Assembly (NCBI GenBank): GCA_913056305.1
Contig: CAJXMR010000001.1
Coordinates: 62,001 to 126,000, forward strand
Length of the DNA: 64,000 nt
Direction of reading: 5' to 3'
DNA from: an uncultured Ralstonia sp.
GTDB lineage: Bacteria; Pseudomonadota; Gammaproteobacteria; Burkholderiales; Burkholderiaceae
Position numbers and translations under genes: made by a program. Position 1 is the stretch's first letter. Every line of letters begins with the position of its first letter. The notes beneath the pieces were generated by a model. That model was not told where the DNA came from. It worked only from the letters and a program-made list of their open reading frames with translations, and did no database searches. Shown here in pieces: positions 16,647-24,331 of the stretch.

Positions 16647-17434
16647 GCGCTACCACCACGCCTTCCCTGTTTGGCAACTCCGCGGCCCCGGCCGGCAACG
16701 CGCAGGCCGATACGCGCGAAGCCAACACCCATGCACGCACGCTGCTGGACCTGCTGTACGACGGCTTCTTCATGCTGTTCCAGCTGCGCAACGGCCAGCA
16801 GCCGGCCAGCGCCGAAGACTTCCTCGCCCGCATGCGCGCCTTCCTGGAAGACTTCGACCGCGGCGCCAAGCGCCTGAACGTCTCGGCCGAAGACGTGTTC
16901 GACGCCAAGTACGCCTTCTGCGCCGCCGTGGATGAGACCATCCTCTCGTCCAACTTCGCCATCCGCACCGCGTGGGAGCGCCGCCCGCTGCAGCTCGTGC
17001 TGTTTGGCGAGCAACTGGCCGGCGAGACCTTCTTCGTCAAGCTGGAAGAGTTGCGCGCGCACGGTGCGCCGCGCCTGCAGGCTCTGGAGGTGTTCCACAT
17101 GTGCCTGCTGCTGGGTTTCCGCGGCAAATACATCATCGAAGGGCCGGAGAAGCTCGCCTACCTGACCGCGCGCCTGGGCGACGAGATTTCCGCCATCAAG
17201 GGCAAGCGCGCCGCCTTCGCGCCGCAGTGGCCGCTGCCGGACAAGGTGGCGCACACGCTCAAGCGCGAAACGCCGCTGTGGATCTTCGGCGCCGTGTTCG
17301 CGCTGATCGCGCTGCTGGGGTACATCGCGCTGTCGCACACGCTGCGCACCAAGACCAACGAGACGCTGGAAGGCTACTCGCAGGTCATCAAGCTCGGGCC
17401 GCGCTTTTCGCACCTGACGATCTCGCTACCCTGA
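16643..17434 (+). CDS. tssL: T6SS inner-membrane protein TssL (DotU/IcmH family)
   Basis: A 263-residue TssL, whose cytoplasmic helical domain contacts TssK and TssE while its C-terminal anchor binds TssM. Seen here are NTHARTLLDLLYDGFFMLFQ, FLARMRAFLEDF, KYAFCAAVDETIL, and one hydrophobic segment, LWIFGAVFALIALLGYIAL (about residues 211-231), with a short tail. There is no OmpA-like peptidoglycan-binding extension, so another protein would supply cell-wall anchoring. It overlaps tssK by 4 bp. tssM, its usual partner, is not next to it. Confidence 0.95.
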   Translation: MSATTTPSLFGNSAAPAGNAQADTREANTHARTLLDLLYDGFFMLFQLRNGQQPASAEDFLARMRAFLEDFDRGAKRLNVSAEDVFDAKYAFCAAVDETILSSNFAIRTAWERRPLQLVLFGEQLAGETFFVKLEELRAHGAPRLQALEVFHMCLLLGFRGKYIIEGPEKLAYLTARLGDEISAIKGKRAAFAPQWPLPDKVAHTLKRETPLWIFGAVFALIALLGYIALSHTLRTKTNETLEGYSQVIKLGPRFSHLTISLP

Positions 17435-17515
17435 TGACGGCCTGACGCCGCCCACCGGCCAGCCCCCCGCTGAACCGCCCATCAAGAACAAGAACCATCG
17501 CGCGACGCCGCTCCG

Positions 17516-20308
17516 ATGAACGCTTTGTCACCCCTGCCGGCCGCCGTGCCGCAAGCCGTCCTGGGCGCACTGCTCGGGCAGCAGACCCGCCAGATCGCCA
17601 TCGAGACGGCGCTCACCACCGACAATTTGGTCGTGGAGCGCTTTACCGCCACCGAGGCGGTATCGGCGTCGTTCGTGCTGCAGGTCGATTGCCTGAGCCC
17701 GTCGGCCCACCTGGATACGGCCAAGCTGGCCTCGCAGGAAGCCACGCTGCGCCTGATGCTGGCCGACGGCCGCTGGCGCGCGTGGCACGGCTATGTGGCC
17801 GATTGCGCAGCCCTGGGCGGCGACGGCGGCCTGGCGCGCTATCGATTGCGCATCGTGCCGTGGCTCGATCGCCTGCGCACGCGCAGCGACTGCTTCGTCT
17901 ACCAGAACAAGACCGCGCTGGAGATCATCGAAGAGGTGTTCTCTGAATATCCGGTCGCGCACTACAAGATCTCCACCCGCCAGCCGTGCGCCAAGCGCTC
18001 GATCTGCTGCCAGTACCGCGAGACCGACTACGCCTTTGTGATGCGCCTGCTGGCCGAAGAAGGCCTGTCGTTCCGCATCGAGCACCAGCAGAGCGACGAG
18101 AAGCGGCAGGACAACGCGCAGTCGAAGCACACCGTGGTCATCTTCGACAACGACGCCGAGCGGCCGGCCTGCGCGCAACCCAGCATCCGCTTCCATCGCG
18201 TCGATGCCACGGAAAGCACAGACGCCATCGAGCGGTTCTCGCAGACGCGCTCCGTCGGCACCAACGCCGTGACTGTCGCAGCGTGGGACTACAAGGCGCT
18301 GGCCGCCACCTCGGGCCAAGCCACCGCCAGCGACCCGGGCGGCGAGCTGCCGACGCTGGAATCCTTCGAAGCTTCCGGCCCCTACCGCTTTGCCGATGCC
18401 CAGGGCGCCAGCCGCGCCGCACGCCTGCGCATGCAGGCCCACGAAGGTGCCTACCTGCGCTACCAGGGCCAGGGCGGCGTGCGCCAGCTCGGGGCCGGGC
18501 AGCGCTTCAAGCTCACGCAGCATTTCGACAGCAAGCACAGCGAGTTCGTCACGCTGCAGGTCGAGCACGAGGCGGCCAACAACCTGGGCACCGACCTCGC
18601 GCGTTTTCTGAGCACCACCGCCATCGAATCCGGCAGCTACCGCAACCGCTTCGTCGCCGTGCCGGCCGATGCGCCGATCGTGCCGGCGTACTGTCGCCGC
18701 CCGACCGCGCCCGAGGGCCAGGCCGCCGTGGTCATCGCCGATGGCGGCGCGCCGCTCACCACCGACCGCGACCACCGCGTGCGCATCCGCTTCCCGTGGC
18801 TGCGTGCGCCTGCTGTCAACGCCTTCTCCGACCCGGGCAGCAGCGACCGCACGCAGGTCACCGCCTGGGTGCGCGTGGCCACCGCCAGCGCCGGCCCCAA
18901 CTGGGGCGGCAACCACCTGCCGCGCGCCGGCACCCAGGTGCTGCTCACCTTCCTCGACGGCGACATCGACCGGCCGATGGTCGCCATGCAGCTGCACAAC
19001 ACGCAGGACGCCCTGCCTTGGGCCCCCGCCGATGCGCCGCTCGGGCAAGCGCTGTCCGGCTGGCATTCGCAGGGCCTCTCCGGCGACGGCTACAACCAAT
19101 GGGTGGTCGACGATCATCCTGGCCAGCTGCGCACGCGCCTGGCCAGTTCGTCCGCCAACAGCCAGCTCAACCTCGGCTACGTGACCTCGCACGGCGCCAC
19201 CGGCGGCGAGCGCGGTAGCTGGCGCGGCACCGGGGCGGAGCTGCGCACCGATGCCTGGGCCGTGGTGCGCGCGGGCGCGGGGCTGCTGCTCTCGACCACG
19301 GCGCGGGCGCAGGCGGCGGGCACGGTGCTCGATGCGCATGAGGCGCGTGGGCAGCTCACCGCGGCGCAACGTACCGCACAGCGCCTGTCCGATGCCGCCT
19401 CCAGCCAGCAAGCGCTGCCGCTGGCGGCCACCGAGGCGTTCGAGCCGATCACGCAGGCGCTGGACCCGGCACAGGACGGCCACTACAAAGGCAACGTCAA
19501 CGGGCAGGACGCGACCCAGCCGAGCAAGGCTCCGGTGGAACGCTTCGGCCAGCCGCTGCTGGTAGCGGAATCGCCATCGAGCATTGCGCTCACCTCGCAG
19601 GCCACCACGACCGTCTACGCGGGCCGGCACCTGCATGGCACCGCGCAGGCGGACTGGCATCTGGCCACCGGCAACGTGGTAGCCGCGGCCGCCGCCAAGG
19701 GCGTGAGCCTGTTCGCCCAGCGCAACGGCATCCGCGCCGTCGCCGAAGGTGGGCCGGTGTCGATCCAGGCCCATACCGATGCACTGGCGGTGTTGGCCGA
19801 CAAGGCCGTCACCGTCACGTCCTCTGCGGATTCGGTCGAGATCCTGGCGCAGCAGAACATCGTGCTGCATGGCGGGGATTCGATGATTCGGCTGGAGGGC
19901 AACGCCATCACGTTTGAGACGTCGGGGACGTTGTCGGTCAAGGGGGCGGGGCATCCGTTGATTGGGCCGGGCGGGCAGGCGGCTGCGCTGCCGGCGTTGC
20001 CGACCTCTACCAACCAGCCAAACTGGATCGAAATGAGTCTGCTTGGCTACGAAGGACAGCCCATGCGCAACATCGAGTACGAACTAGCGTTCACCGATGG
20101 AACCAAACGAACAGGAAAATTGAATGGCGCTGCAGAGCAGCGAGAAGAAGGGGTTCCCTGGGGAGGGGCCACACTGACGTATAAAAACAATCCGTCCGCG
20201 AAGGATGTTGTTCGCCCCACGCTGGACGACCTCTTGGCCGCTACTGAACCCCTCATTCGTGGGGAAGAAGCCAAACTGAATTCGGACAAAGCGGACACGG
20301 TCGCATGA
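17516..20308 (+). CDS. vgrG: VgrG spike protein with C-terminal beta extension, plus-strand copy
   Basis: A 930-residue VgrG. The hub contains QYRETDYAFVMRLLAEEGLS, the OB-fold contains HRVRIRFPWLRA and WVRVATASAGPNWGG, and a DUF2345 region follows to about residue 835. The last 90 or so residues start with NWIEMSLLGYEGQPMRNIEY and continue with LAFTDGTKRTGKLNG. This resembles the small WIE-type beta-sandwich seen at the ends of many VgrG and PAAR proteins that dock cargo. Base composition drops where this extension begins (about 20010), and the low GC continues into the next gene, so tail and cargo seem to have arrived together. It overlaps the effector start by ATGA. It differs clearly from the minus-strand VgrG. 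Confidence 0.95.
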   Translation: MNALSPLPAAVPQAVLGALLGQQTRQIAIETALTTDNLVVERFTATEAVSASFVLQVDCLSPSAHLDTAKLASQEATLRLMLADGRWRAWHGYVADCAALGGDGGLARYRLRIVPWLDRLRTRSDCFVYQNKTALEIIEEVFSEYPVAHYKISTRQPCAKRSICCQYRETDYAFVMRLLAEEGLSFRIEHQQSDEKRQDNAQSKHTVVIFDNDAERPACAQPSIRFHRVDATESTDAIERFSQTRSVGTNAVTVAAWDYKALAATSGQATASDPGGELPTLESFEASGPYRFADAQGASRAARLRMQAHEGAYLRYQGQGGVRQLGAGQRFKLTQHFDSKHSEFVTLQVEHEAANNLGTDLARFLSTTAIESGSYRNRFVAVPADAPIVPAYCRRPTAPEGQAAVVIADGGAPLTTDRDHRVRIRFPWLRAPAVNAFSDPGSSDRTQVTAWVRVATASAGPNWGGNHLPRAGTQVLLTFLDGDIDRPMVAMQLHNTQDALPWAPADAPLGQALSGWHSQGLSGDGYNQWVVDDHPGQLRTRLASSSANSQLNLGYVTSHGATGGERGSWRGTGAELRTDAWAVVRAGAGLLLSTTARAQAAGTVLDAHEARGQLTAAQRTAQRLSDAASSQQALPLAATEAFEPITQALDPAQDGHYKGNVNGQDATQPSKAPVERFGQPLLVAESPSSIALTSQATTTVYAGRHLHGTAQADWHLATGNVVAAAAAKGVSLFAQRNGIRAVAEGGPVSIQAHTDALAVLADKAVTVTSSADSVEILAQQNIVLHGGDSMIRLEGNAITFETSGTLSVKGAGHPLIGPGGQAAALPALPTSTNQPNWIEMSLLGYEGQPMRNIEYELAFTDGTKRTGKLNGAAEQREEGVPWGGATLTYKNNPSAKDVVRPTLDDLLAATEPLIRGEEAKLNSDKADTVA

Positions 20309-21879
20309 GCAGCCAACAACAAACAGAAGAAGCGCTGGCACTCGTTCATGGCGAGGCCAAACCAGAAGACAAGGGTGTCGGACTGTGGCTCTGGGAGGCT
20401 ATTCAGGGGGACTTCCAGGAAGATCGCTCTGCCGGTCAGATCGCAGCCGATATGGTGATCTCGCTGATCCCCATCGTCGATACGATTTGCGATATCCGTG
20501 ACCTTTGCGCCAATATTCGCGCGTATCGGAAGGACCCCAGCAACAAGCTGGTGCTGTTCTTTATCGCATTGACCATCATTGGCTTCTTCCCGGAAATCGG
20601 CTCCGTGATCAAGGGCGTTGTCAAGATCGCCTTCGTCTATATCCGGAAGTACCTCAGGCGCGCCGAAGACCTGTTGGATGCAACCAAACTAGGGCAGGCC
20701 ACGAACCGAGCGCTCGATGCGGCGCTGCCCAAGATTGCGGAATTCCTCAGCAACTCGAAGGTTGTGAAGTGGGCGACGAAGGAAGGTGTGCCAGACATCT
20801 TCAAATTCTGCTCAAAGAAAATCACGGAACTGGCGGAGAAGGTCAACGGGTCGAGGCTACGCTCGCAGTTTCTGGAGGCTGCTGACAAGATCGAGAAGCT
20901 TCTCGGCCGTATGAAGCTGATCGTGCCGAGCTCAACGCGCGAGAAGCTGAATGATTTCCTGGATTTCCTTGGCAAGAACAAACAGCGCATCGCTTCGCAG
21001 TTGGAGCAATTCACTGCGCCAATCCACACTATCCTCCGTGTGACAGCCAAGCGCTTGGATGATCATGCGTGGATCGCGTATACGCGGACGCATAACAAAG
21101 GGTGGATTGCGCCGATGAGTGAACAAGGCGCAGCGCAGTTGATGAATAAGCATCCGCCCAGCTGGGTGCGGTTGGGCGACAAACTTCCGCACCCAGCACC
21201 TACGCTGAAAGAAGCTGAGGTGACCCGGGCGGAATTCGATGCAAAAATTGAGAAACTGCGCAAAGCAGGTCAACCCACTCCGCCAGCACTCGATGCCGGC
21301 GTGATTCAAACCTTCGAACGAGGCAAGCTCGCGCCAACCCAAATCAAAGGTCCTGCCAAGCTCTACCGTGTGGTTGATCCAACCAACGCCGCCGGAGGTA
21401 TCTTTTGGGTTGACGAGAAAACATTTAACAGCCTGAAGAGCCGTGCGGAGTGGCGAGAAAAACTAGCCGTCAAGCCGGAGTGGAATCAAAACGGTCAGTA
21501 CGTTGTGTATGAAATTCCGGCCGGAGAAACGCTGGCTGCCTGGAGAGGACCTGCCGCCTCACAGAAACTTGAAGGTACCCCGTATCATCTGACCGGCGGC
21601 ACAGACCAGATCGTGTTTTACCCTTCGCAAGACAAGTTTGCGGCGACACACCCACGCATCGACCATGAGAGTGGGCAGCAGTTGCCTGGGCGTAACGGCC
21701 AACCGGATACTCGGGTCGAGTGGGAAGACGTGACGGGCAGGAAAGTGGCCGCGCCCCTGCGTGATACGGCCACGGACCCCCACGTGAAGGGACCCTACGA
21801 AACGGGATGGGGTTTCGCAGACTGGAATCAACAAGAAGCGAAGGGCGTCATTGTTTCCTTACCCGACGATATTCAATGA
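20305..21879 (+). CDS. Putative T6SS toxin with N-terminal membrane hairpin
   Basis: A 524-residue protein of unrecognised activity. Residues 34-115 (GDFQEDRSAGQIAADMVISL, then a second hydrophobic run LVLFFIALTIIGFFPEIGSV) match the paired membrane segments common after PAAR domains in large Burkholderia effectors, but no PAAR is present. Residues about 120-270 are helical. The C-terminal domain starts near KLYRVVDPTNAAGGIFWVDE (about 351) and includes YVVYEIPAGETLAAWRGPAA and GGTDQIVFYP. That order, Y-R near the start and a Y-x-x-YEIP-x-G strand later, recalls ADP-ribosyltransferase or TNT-type NAD-glycohydrolase folds, but this is a guess. Coupling to vgrG by ATGA and to a predicted immunity gene by another ATGA supports a toxin role. 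Confidence 0.65.
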   Translation: MSSQQQTEEALALVHGEAKPEDKGVGLWLWEAIQGDFQEDRSAGQIAADMVISLIPIVDTICDIRDLCANIRAYRKDPSNKLVLFFIALTIIGFFPEIGSVIKGVVKIAFVYIRKYLRRAEDLLDATKLGQATNRALDAALPKIAEFLSNSKVVKWATKEGVPDIFKFCSKKITELAEKVNGSRLRSQFLEAADKIEKLLGRMKLIVPSSTREKLNDFLDFLGKNKQRIASQLEQFTAPIHTILRVTAKRLDDHAWIAYTRTHNKGWIAPMSEQGAAQLMNKHPPSWVRLGDKLPHPAPTLKEAEVTRAEFDAKIEKLRKAGQPTPPALDAGVIQTFERGKLAPTQIKGPAKLYRVVDPTNAAGGIFWVDEKTFNSLKSRAEWREKLAVKPEWNQNGQYVVYEIPAGETLAAWRGPAASQKLEGTPYHLTGGTDQIVFYPSQDKFAATHPRIDHESGQQLPGRNGQPDTRVEWEDVTGRKVAAPLRDTATDPHVKGPYETGWGFADWNQQEAKGVIVSLPDDIQ

Positions 21880-22934
21880 GTGCAACAAGCCTGAAACCCT
21901 ACGACACACCACGCAACCTCGATCAGGATGCATGGTTTCTATATCAAACCACATCCATTGCGTACTACGAGCTGTGCGCGCGCCTGTGCGAAGAGTTCGC
22001 GGACATCTACAACACATTCATTACTGGGCATGCACTGCATGGCGCTGCTCGGCTGGACTATTGGGTCTCGCGCTACCTGACGCACGCTGAAAACATTCGT
22101 CGCGGTATCGGGTTCATCAAAAACGGCGGCGACTACATGCCGATGATTGATTTCTTGCGGGCTCCGTCAGCAGACTACCGGGGGCTCGTCGAGCAACCCC
22201 TGGGATGGATGAATGACGAGCAACGCAAGCAATGGGATCAAGCCTTCCACCGCCTAAGTTATGCCTGTGGCACTGGAAGCGAAACACTACGTAACAACGA
22301 AGCAGGCGGAAGGCTTTGGTTAAACCGTGGCTCAGCTGGAAGCGATCAAATCTACGTCGATCGGGACGACAGTCACGTAGGTGATACAGCAAGAGCTATC
22401 CAGTATGCAGAAGAGTACGGAATCATGTCGCCGCCAACACCATACCCAAGACATCCTATTGATTTTGGCGAGCACGTCAGTCCAGGCACCTCATGCCCTC
22501 GCACCGGGGTATGGGTACCCAAGCAATGGCTAGACGGTGCAAACGACTTTAGCCTCGCATTCTGCGTCCAAGGGCACCCAATGCAACCTGCATATCAGGT
22601 GTATTGGGGAAGGCCGATCGACGTTTGGGCAGACTTCCCAATGCCTGACGATGACGATGTGGAAGAACGATCGATCACGCTGACAGAAACGAAAGCTGTG
22701 GATACGACTTGGTATTTCGTCTCGCAAACTACTGGTCAGATCGCGCTCTCGGAGGGCTTGCGTCTGCGCTGTGAGGCAGGGCAAGCATGCCCGAAAGCTG
22801 GCTACTGGATGACCCCTGCCAAGAGCGGATCGCGCCGGTTCTTCAAGTCAGGAGACACCATGCCAGAAGTGGCGTCTGACTACGGCTCTACCATTTGGCA
22901 ATGGGACATCGATCAGTCTGATCCGAAGCTGTAG
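21876..22934 (+). CDS. Predicted immunity protein (Imm71/Imm72-like)
   Basis: A 352-residue protein starting MSATSLKPYDTPRNLDQDAW at the ATG that overlaps the toxin stop. The frame is open upstream, but only inside the toxin gene. The N-terminal half is helical (SIAYYELCARLCEEFADIYN, then ARLDYWVSRYLTHAENIRRG) as in Imm71. The C-terminal half has two CP-x-[ST/A]-G-x-W units (CPRTGVW near residue 208, CPKAGYW near 306) and ends with SRRFFKSGDTMPE and STIWQWD, as I recall for Imm72 proteins. Those families are predicted immunities next to polymorphic toxins. It lacks a signal peptide, so it would act in the cytoplasm or at the inner membrane. Family naming is from memory and moderately sure. 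Confidence 0.6.
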   Translation: MSATSLKPYDTPRNLDQDAWFLYQTTSIAYYELCARLCEEFADIYNTFITGHALHGAARLDYWVSRYLTHAENIRRGIGFIKNGGDYMPMIDFLRAPSADYRGLVEQPLGWMNDEQRKQWDQAFHRLSYACGTGSETLRNNEAGGRLWLNRGSAGSDQIYVDRDDSHVGDTARAIQYAEEYGIMSPPTPYPRHPIDFGEHVSPGTSCPRTGVWVPKQWLDGANDFSLAFCVQGHPMQPAYQVYWGRPIDVWADFPMPDDDDVEERSITLTETKAVDTTWYFVSQTTGQIALSEGLRLRCEAGQACPKAGYWMTPAKSGSRRFFKSGDTMPEVASDYGSTIWQWDIDQSDPKL

Positions 22935-22941
22935 CACCACC

Positions 22942-23112
22942 TTGCCACGCTGGTCGTACTATTCGCCGCCGCGGACCACTCGCATCATCGCGACACTCGT
23001 GTTTGGCGTGCGAAATAAGTCGGCGGACAGCACCGAACTCACAGGAACACCGGCCATCGCGTACAAGGGTGCGACCCAGACGCTGCGTGTTGAGGATGGC
23101 TCGACGTGCTAA
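22942..23112 (+). other. Short open frame, possible small gene or remnant
   Basis: In the 200 bp after the immunity gene a frame from a TTG at 22942 to a TAA at 23110-23112 encodes 56 residues (start PRWSYYSPPRTTRII, end TQTLRVEDGSTC). The residue mix looks protein-like, with a hydrophobic ATLVFGV followed by a Thr/Gly/Pro segment. No ribosome binding site precedes it. It could be the tail of a decayed gene from an older effector/immunity exchange, or a real short gene in the same transcript. Low confidence. Confidence 0.25.
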
Positions 23113-23134
23113 CGCAGAAGAAGGTGGATAAATC

Positions 23135-23458
23135 TTGATCTCGATATCGATACCCTCGCTTATTGTCGGCCTCGTGCTTTGGTTGCTCTTGCTGAGCTGG
23201 CGTAAGCGTGCGAGTTTGCGCAGACGGCGCGAACAGGCGAAACAGGAGACAAAGGTTTTGGCGTTGCTGACGGACCATGGCAGGTTCACCGGCCAGCCAA
23301 TCGAAAACCTGGTGCAGGCATTTGGCAGCAACTACACCTATGGCGGACTCGACTTCGGTCAATTTATGTTGGAGTGGGAGGTGGGGACATTGCGCATTGT
23401 CGCCTGGGGGAAGGAGGCTGTCTGCGAATCGATCAGCGTGGAGCGCAGCGCTTCTTAG
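23135..23458 (+). CDS. Small membrane protein of unknown function
   Basis: A 107-residue protein read from a TTG start preceded by AAGGTGG seven bases upstream. One N-terminal membrane segment, SLIVGLVLWLLLLSW (about residues 8-22), is followed by a strongly basic stretch (RKRASLRRRREQAK) and a soluble domain of about 65 residues ending VCESISVERSAS. The topology would put the soluble part in the cytoplasm. It lies in the same direction after the immunity gene, so an accessory immunity function is possible. I do not recognise the family. Confidence 0.5.
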   Translation: MISISIPSLIVGLVLWLLLLSWRKRASLRRRREQAKQETKVLALLTDHGRFTGQPIENLVQAFGSNYTYGGLDFGQFMLEWEVGTLRIVAWGKEAVCESISVERSAS

Positions 23459-23535
23459 GGGTGGTGGCATGAATCACCAACCACTGTCAGGTCTAGTCTA
23501 GGCCACCGCACTTTAAGATTCAGAAGAAAACCACC

Positions 23536-24249
23536 ATGGGCTTGCTAAAAAAACTGTTCGGAAGAAACACCAAAGACGCGGTAGCCGATCCTTCGCCATC
23601 GCCAAAAGACGATGGCGACGCCTCCGACGACATCGTCCCAGAACTGGCCTCCGCCCTAAAAGCCTATCAACAAGGCCGGCACGAAGCAGCCATCCGCGCC
23701 GCAGCCCCCTACGTTGATCGCCTCGCCGACGCCAACCGCCTATGCGCCCTGTCCTACTCGGGCATGCACCGCTATCCCGAAGCCTTCCCCTACTGGCTTG
23801 CGCTGTTCAATCAGGAGCCCAGCGCACACAACGCGCTGCAATTGGCGACCACTTCGGTCATGTGCGGCGAAGTCGATCGCGGCGAGGCGTGGCTGCAGAA
23901 ATTCGATCAGATCAACGAGCAGACGCACGAGCTGTCCAGCGTCACCGGCCGCACCCAATTCATCTCCTCGCTCAAGCAAAGCGGGCACATGGCGGAAGCG
24001 CTGCCGTATGTGGCTTGGGTGCGCGATGTCTACGCCCATGTCCGCATCACCGACTCGCATCTCCTCTACATGCGAGGCATTCCCTTCTTCTCCAGCTTTC
24101 TGGAGGTCACCCTGCCCGTCCTCCGGGCAAACATGCCGGACGAGGCCATTGTCGAATGGTATGGCGCGCTTTCAGGGCAATTGGACGAACAAGGCGAAGC
24201 GCAGCTCGCGCAGTGGTTGCAGTCGCTGACGGTCAAGGCTGGGGATTAG
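23536..24249 (+). CDS. TPR-like protein at the end of the T6SS effector island
   Basis: A 237-residue soluble protein. After a basic start (MGLLKKLFGRNTKDA) and an acidic linker come TPR-like helices: PELASALKAYQQGRHEAAIR, ANRLCALSYSGMHRYPEAFP, and so on to about residue 160. There is no signal peptide and no catalytic motif. It is 77 bp after the small membrane protein and the last plus-strand gene before a convergent pair. It may be a further immunity or scaffold protein carried with the effector module; this is inferred from position only. GC content returns toward the genomic level within it. Confidence 0.6.
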   Translation: MGLLKKLFGRNTKDAVADPSPSPKDDGDASDDIVPELASALKAYQQGRHEAAIRAAAPYVDRLADANRLCALSYSGMHRYPEAFPYWLALFNQEPSAHNALQLATTSVMCGEVDRGEAWLQKFDQINEQTHELSSVTGRTQFISSLKQSGHMAEALPYVAWVRDVYAHVRITDSHLLYMRGIPFFSSFLEVTLPVLRANMPDEAIVEWYGALSGQLDEQGEAQLAQWLQSLTVKAGD

Positions 24250-24331
24250 GTTGCCCGCCAGCGCTCGCTAGTGAAGGGCAAGGGCATCCGACGGATGCGT
24301 ACTGCCTCGCCCGCGAATACGCCCGTGGCAA

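Noticed and set aside
22888..23470. Minus-strand frames across the gap after the immunity gene
   Set aside because: No ribosome binding sites and residue composition unlike a protein; the plus strand has better candidates.
24284..24298. GCATCC-GAC-GGATGC hairpin between convergent genes as a terminator
   Set aside because: Stem of only 6 bp and no T run on either strand.
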